DNA from: Zhihengliuella halotolerans
Lineage (GTDB): Bacteria > Actinomycetota > Actinomycetes > Actinomycetales > Micrococcaceae
Assembly: GCF_004217565.1 (NCBI RefSeq)
Contig: NZ_SHLA01000001.1
Location: 3,038,001-3,102,000 of the forward strand
Reading direction: 5' to 3'
DNA length: 64,000 nt
A program made the translations under genes and the position numbers. Positions 61,059-64,000 of the stretch are shown in pieces. Each line of letters starts with the position of its first letter. Positions within the stretch are counted from its first letter, which is position 1. Below the pieces are notes generated by a model. It saw only the letters and a program-made list of their open reading frames with translations, was not told the origin of the DNA and did not search any database.

Positions 61059-61481
61059 ATGGCCGAGAAAGGCGACATCTCGTTCCACACCCGCAAGTGG
61101 GTGCGTCCCGAGGATCTGAACGCGAATGGCACCCTCTTCGGTGGGTCGCTGCTGCGCTGGATCGACGAGGAGGCCGCGATCTACGCGATCATCCAACTCG
61201 GCAATGGGCACGCCGTCACGAAGTACATGTCGGAGATCAACTTCGTCAGTTCCGCCAAGCAGGGTGACCTGATCGAGATGGGGCTGACCGCCACGCACTT
61301 CGGCCGGACGTCGCTGACGATGCGGGCTGAAGTGCGCAACATGTTCACGCGGCAGTCGATCCTGACGATCGAGAAGCTCGTGTTCGTGAACCTCGGCGAG
61401 GACGGGCAGCCGGCCCCGCACGGCTATACCGAGATCACCTACACGCGCGACCGCGTCCCGCGCCAGCACTTGACCGACTGA
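61059..61481 (+). CDS. Acyl-CoA thioesterase (hotdog fold, YciA-like)
   Basis: A 140-residue single-hotdog enzyme: VRPEDLNANGTLFGGSLLRWIDEEAAIYAIIQLGNGHAVTKYMSEINF contains the catalytic aspartate and glycine-rich loop of the acyl-CoA hydrolase family. SSAKQGDLIEMGLTATHFGRTSLTMRAEV forms the rest. It hydrolyses acyl-CoAs of undetermined length. GGAGGAG before the ATG at 61059 sets the start. Confidence 0.88.
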   Translation: MAEKGDISFHTRKWVRPEDLNANGTLFGGSLLRWIDEEAAIYAIIQLGNGHAVTKYMSEINFVSSAKQGDLIEMGLTATHFGRTSLTMRAEVRNMFTRQSILTIEKLVFVNLGEDGQPAPHGYTEITYTRDRVPRQHLTD

Positions 61482-61518
61482 TACGGGACCCGCAGCCGGC
61501 GGGAACTCGGACGCGCCG

Positions 61519-63129
61519 CTACGGCGTCGTATCCGACGAGCCGGGGTTCTCGTTCGTCACTATTTCGCGCAACCGGGCACGCCGAAGGAGCTTGAACTCC
61601 GGATCCCGTCGAAGTTCGATGACGAGGGAGATGCCGAGCAGGCCGACGATGATCGTGAACGGCAGGGCCGAAAGCATCGCCGCCTGCTGCAGGGCGTTCA
61701 GCCCGCCGACGATCAGGAGCAGCACCGCGCAGAGTCCGGTGAGGACGCCCCAGAGGGTCAGCACCGGCTTGCCCGGGGTGAGCGACCCCTTGGACGAGAG
61801 CGTGCTCAACACGAACGTGTTCGAGTCGGCGCCGGAGATGAAGAAGAGCACGACGAGCAGCACGGTCACGATCGACATGAAGTGCGTCAGCGGCAGCTGA
61901 TCCAGGAGCGAGAAGAACGCGGCGTTGATGTTCTCGCCGGTCGCCTCGCCGATGCCGGCCCCGTCCATGTCGAACTTGATGGCCGACCCGCCGAAGATCG
62001 TGAACCACGCGAAGAACACCAGGGTCGGGACCCCGAGAGTGCCCGCGATGAACTGGCGCAGCGTGCGTCCGCGGGAGATCTTCGCGAGGAAGATGCCCAC
62101 GAAGGCGCCCCAGCTCAGCCACCAGGCCATCATGAAGTACGTCCACCACTGCATCCACGCCATGTCCTCGGCCGTCGTCGGAGTCGTGAGGCTCATGGCG
62201 AAGAAGTCGGTGGCGAATTGGCCCGTGGCCCGGAAGAAGATGTTCGTGATGAAGTTCGTGGGACCGGCGAACAGCACGAACAGTGCCATCACGGCCGAGG
62301 CCGCCATCGTGATCTGGCTGATGTACTTGATGCCCCGGCTCACGCCCGTCAGCGCGGACACCGTGAACAGCACGGTGATGACCGCGATGATGATGATCTG
62401 CATGTTCAACCCGCTCGGCAGGTTGAAAACGCGGGCGAGTCCCTCGTTGATCTGCGAGGCGCCGAGGCCGAGCGACGTCGTCGTGCCGAACAGCGTGGCG
62501 ATGACCGCGAACACGTCGATCGCCTTGCCGAAGGCTCCGTCGACGAGCTTGCCCAAGACCGGGCGCAGCATCGGAGACACGAGGCCGGCACGGCCCTTGC
62601 GGTGCGTCGAATAGCCGATGGCCAGCCCGAAGACGCCGAACACCGCCCACGCGTGGGGTCCCCAGTCGAAGTAGCTGAACTGCAGCGCGCGGACTGCGGC
62701 CTCCTGCGTCCCGGGCTCGGCCAGACCGTGCGGCGGCGTCACGAAGTGGGAGATCGGCTCGGCCACACCGTAGCTGACCAGCCCGATTCCCATGACGGCG
62801 GCGAGGATCATCGCGAGCCAGGACCACGTGCTGTATTCGGGACGGCTGTCGTCCGGGCCGAGCCGCACCTCTCCGTAGCGGCTGAAGAAGAGGTAGACCA
62901 AAAGTCCGATGCACAGCAGTGGAACCACGAGGTAGCTCCATCCGATCGTCTCGGCGACCCAGTTCATGGAGGAGCCCATGACCGTCCCGAGGCTCTCCGG
63001 AGAGATCGACGCCCAGACGATGAAGACGGCGATGAGCGCGACCGACGCGTACAGGACCGCGCCGACGGTGGACCTGCCGGTGCCCGGAGACTGCCGAGCG
63101 GGAGTCGGCGGGGAGAGTTGTTGGACCAC
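61519..63129 (-). CDS. BCCT-family betaine/choline/carnitine transporter
   Basis: A 536-residue, 12-helix secondary transporter. WSWLAMILAAVMGIGLVSYGVAEPISHFVTPP, the GLSRGIKYISQ region and WTYFMMAWWLSWGAFVGIFLAKISRGRTLRQFI are BCCT signatures. The N-terminal ~25 residues are polar, and the C-terminal cytosolic tail (ELRRDPEFKLLRRARLREIV) is charged, as in osmosensing members. It imports a quaternary amine for osmoprotection or catabolism. It is downstream of the flavin-reductase fusion by 46 bases, so they may share an operon. Confidence 0.93.
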   Translation of the reverse strand: MVQQLSPPTPARQSPGTGRSTVGAVLYASVALIAVFIVWASISPESLGTVMGSSMNWVAETIGWSYLVVPLLCIGLLVYLFFSRYGEVRLGPDDSRPEYSTWSWLAMILAAVMGIGLVSYGVAEPISHFVTPPHGLAEPGTQEAAVRALQFSYFDWGPHAWAVFGVFGLAIGYSTHRKGRAGLVSPMLRPVLGKLVDGAFGKAIDVFAVIATLFGTTTSLGLGASQINEGLARVFNLPSGLNMQIIIIAVITVLFTVSALTGVSRGIKYISQITMAASAVMALFVLFAGPTNFITNIFFRATGQFATDFFAMSLTTPTTAEDMAWMQWWTYFMMAWWLSWGAFVGIFLAKISRGRTLRQFIAGTLGVPTLVFFAWFTIFGGSAIKFDMDGAGIGEATGENINAAFFSLLDQLPLTHFMSIVTVLLVVLFFISGADSNTFVLSTLSSKGSLTPGKPVLTLWGVLTGLCAVLLLIVGGLNALQQAAMLSALPFTIIVGLLGISLVIELRRDPEFKLLRRARLREIVTNENPGSSDTTP

Positions 63130-63175
63130 GGTGTCCTCCGATGTTGGGTGAGGTCTCTTGAGGGGAACGAGGGGG

Positions 63176-64000
63176 CTAGAGCTGCTTGAGATCGTCGCTG
63201 TCGAAGAACCGTCCGGCCTTGTAGACGATGGGGCTGGCCTCGGTGACTTCGGCGTGGCGGACGCGGCAGATGAAGACGGTGTGCGTTTTGGCCTGGAAGC
63301 GCTCGCGGATCTCCGCTTCGATGCAGGCGGGGGACCCGTCGATGAGGGGGCTGCCGTTCGGGCCGGCGTGCCAGTCGAGGTCGGCGAACTTGTCGGCGGC
63401 CTTCGAAGCGAACGTCGCGACGGTCTCGCGCTGCTCGGTGCCGAGAATGTTGATGCCGAGGTGGGTGCCCGCGAAGAGGGCCGGGTAGGTCGACGAGGTC
63501 TTCTGGACGCACACCATGACGAGTGGCGGCTCGAGCGAGATCGAGGAGTAGGCGTTGACAGCCAGGCCCTTCGGCGCGTCGCCGTCGCGGGTCGTCACCA
63601 CAGTGACGCCCGTGACGAACTGCCGGTTGAAGGTCTTCATGCTCTCGGGGTCCGGCTCGCCCGAGAGATCGTCGACGACGACGTCCCCGGCGTGCGGGGC
63701 GGCATCGCTGAGGTGCCTCACGCCCAGGGCGTGCAGCAGCTCGGAGCTGTCCCAGGTCACCTCTTCGCGCTGGATCAGGCCGTCGACGAGGCGCAGGTGA
63801 TTGCATCCGCGGGTTTCAACGCGGCGCCCGGTCGCCGGGACGCCGAGGAACGGCTCCGTGTGCGTGCCGACGCTCGTCCAGAAGATGACGGCCTGGCCCT
63901 CGCCTTCGACGACGGAGTCGATGCGGGTGGACAGGTCGGGGAAGGCAGAGCGAACCGCGGTGATCTCATCCTGGATCTGGGCCAGCGATTCGGTGTTCCC
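63176..64000 (-). CDS. SnoaL-like domain fused to a flavin reductase domain (5' end outside window)
   Basis: The frame is open from the window edge, so at least 274 residues are present and the start is missing. The visible N-terminal part reads IQDEITAVRSAFPDLSTRIDSV, then GEGQAVIFWTSVGTHTEPFLGVPATGRRVETRGCNHLRLVDG, matching SnoaL/ester-cyclase folds. From about 90 residues in, a flavin-reductase (FMN-binding split barrel) domain begins: FNRQFVTGVTVVTTRDGDAPKGLAVNAYSSISLEPPLVMVCVQ, then LGINILGTEQRETVATFASK. It would supply reduced flavin, or act on a substrate bound by the first domain. It precedes the BCCT transporter. Confidence 0.82.
   Translation of the reverse strand, partial: GNTESLAQIQDEITAVRSAFPDLSTRIDSVVEGEGQAVIFWTSVGTHTEPFLGVPATGRRVETRGCNHLRLVDGLIQREEVTWDSSELLHALGVRHLSDAAPHAGDVVVDDLSGEPDPESMKTFNRQFVTGVTVVTTRDGDAPKGLAVNAYSSISLEPPLVMVCVQKTSSTYPALFAGTHLGINILGTEQRETVATFASKAADKFADLDWHAGPNGSPLIDGSPACIEAEIRERFQAKTHTVFICRVRHAEVTEASPIVYKAGRFFDSDDLKQL

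Overview
The window is high-GC, densely packed bacterial chromosome. Several features suggest a Gram-positive actinobacterium, most likely Micrococcales/Micrococcaceae. These are strong GC bias at third positions, many GTG/TTG starts, ATGA stop-start overlaps, the ppa / D-Ala-D-Ala carboxypeptidase / DUF2342 zincin / tilS / hpt block, and a putrescine oxidase of the Kocuria/Micrococcus type. The genus cannot be fixed from the sequence. I see no rRNA, tRNA, CRISPR array, transposase or phage gene, so it reads as core chromosome with accessory metabolic and stress modules.

Layout. 1-6.4 kb: a minus-strand block with a TPP-riboswitch-controlled thiamine salvage operon (thiM-thiE-thiD/tenA), then a uracil-type permease, an aminoglycoside-phosphotransferase-fold kinase and a LURP-one protein. 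6.4-17.5 kb: housekeeping and oxidoreductase genes (CYTH, GyrI-like, VOC, SDR, CobW GTPase, ALDH, FMN reductase, phosphoglucomutase, DUF2254, RraA-like, HNH lipoprotein). 17.6-25.9 kb: POT peptide transporter, a hypothetical gene split by a 10-bp tandem duplication, amidase, rhodanese, pheA, a diacylglycerol-kinase-family gene and serS. 26-34.5 kb: a PucR regulator divergent from gabT-gabD-putrescine oxidase-Usp-APC permease, a putrescine/GABA catabolic operon. 34.5-42.4 kb: surface or secreted proteins (choice-of-anchor I, arylsulfotransferase-like), a TipA-type MerR with a clear 19-bp-spacer promoter, a SatD-like gene, and an ArsR/CDF metal pair with cysteine-rich tails. 42.5-45.4 kb: a MocR regulator flanked on both sides by YczE-family membrane proteins. 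45.6-51.4 kb: ppa, dacB, DUF2342, tilS, hpt, then a DUF2975/XRE pair.

51.5-55.6 kb holds the most unusual locus. It is a minus-strand run of an ECF sigma factor, a zinc-finger (anti-sigma-like) domain fused to an Asp23/Gls24-like domain, further Asp23-like proteins, a DUF2273-type membrane peptide, two membrane-anchored alkaline-shock-like proteins and a CsbD protein. I interpret it as a self-regulated envelope-stress module. 55.7-60.5 kb: a divergent Lrp/LysE pair, then a pectin module (pectate lyase plus a two-domain acetylesterase-pectinesterase) preceded by a GlxR/CRP-type palindrome. 60.5-64 kb: a gene-poor spacer, an acyl-CoA thioesterase, a BCCT transporter, and a SnoaL-like/flavin-reductase fusion that runs off the window.
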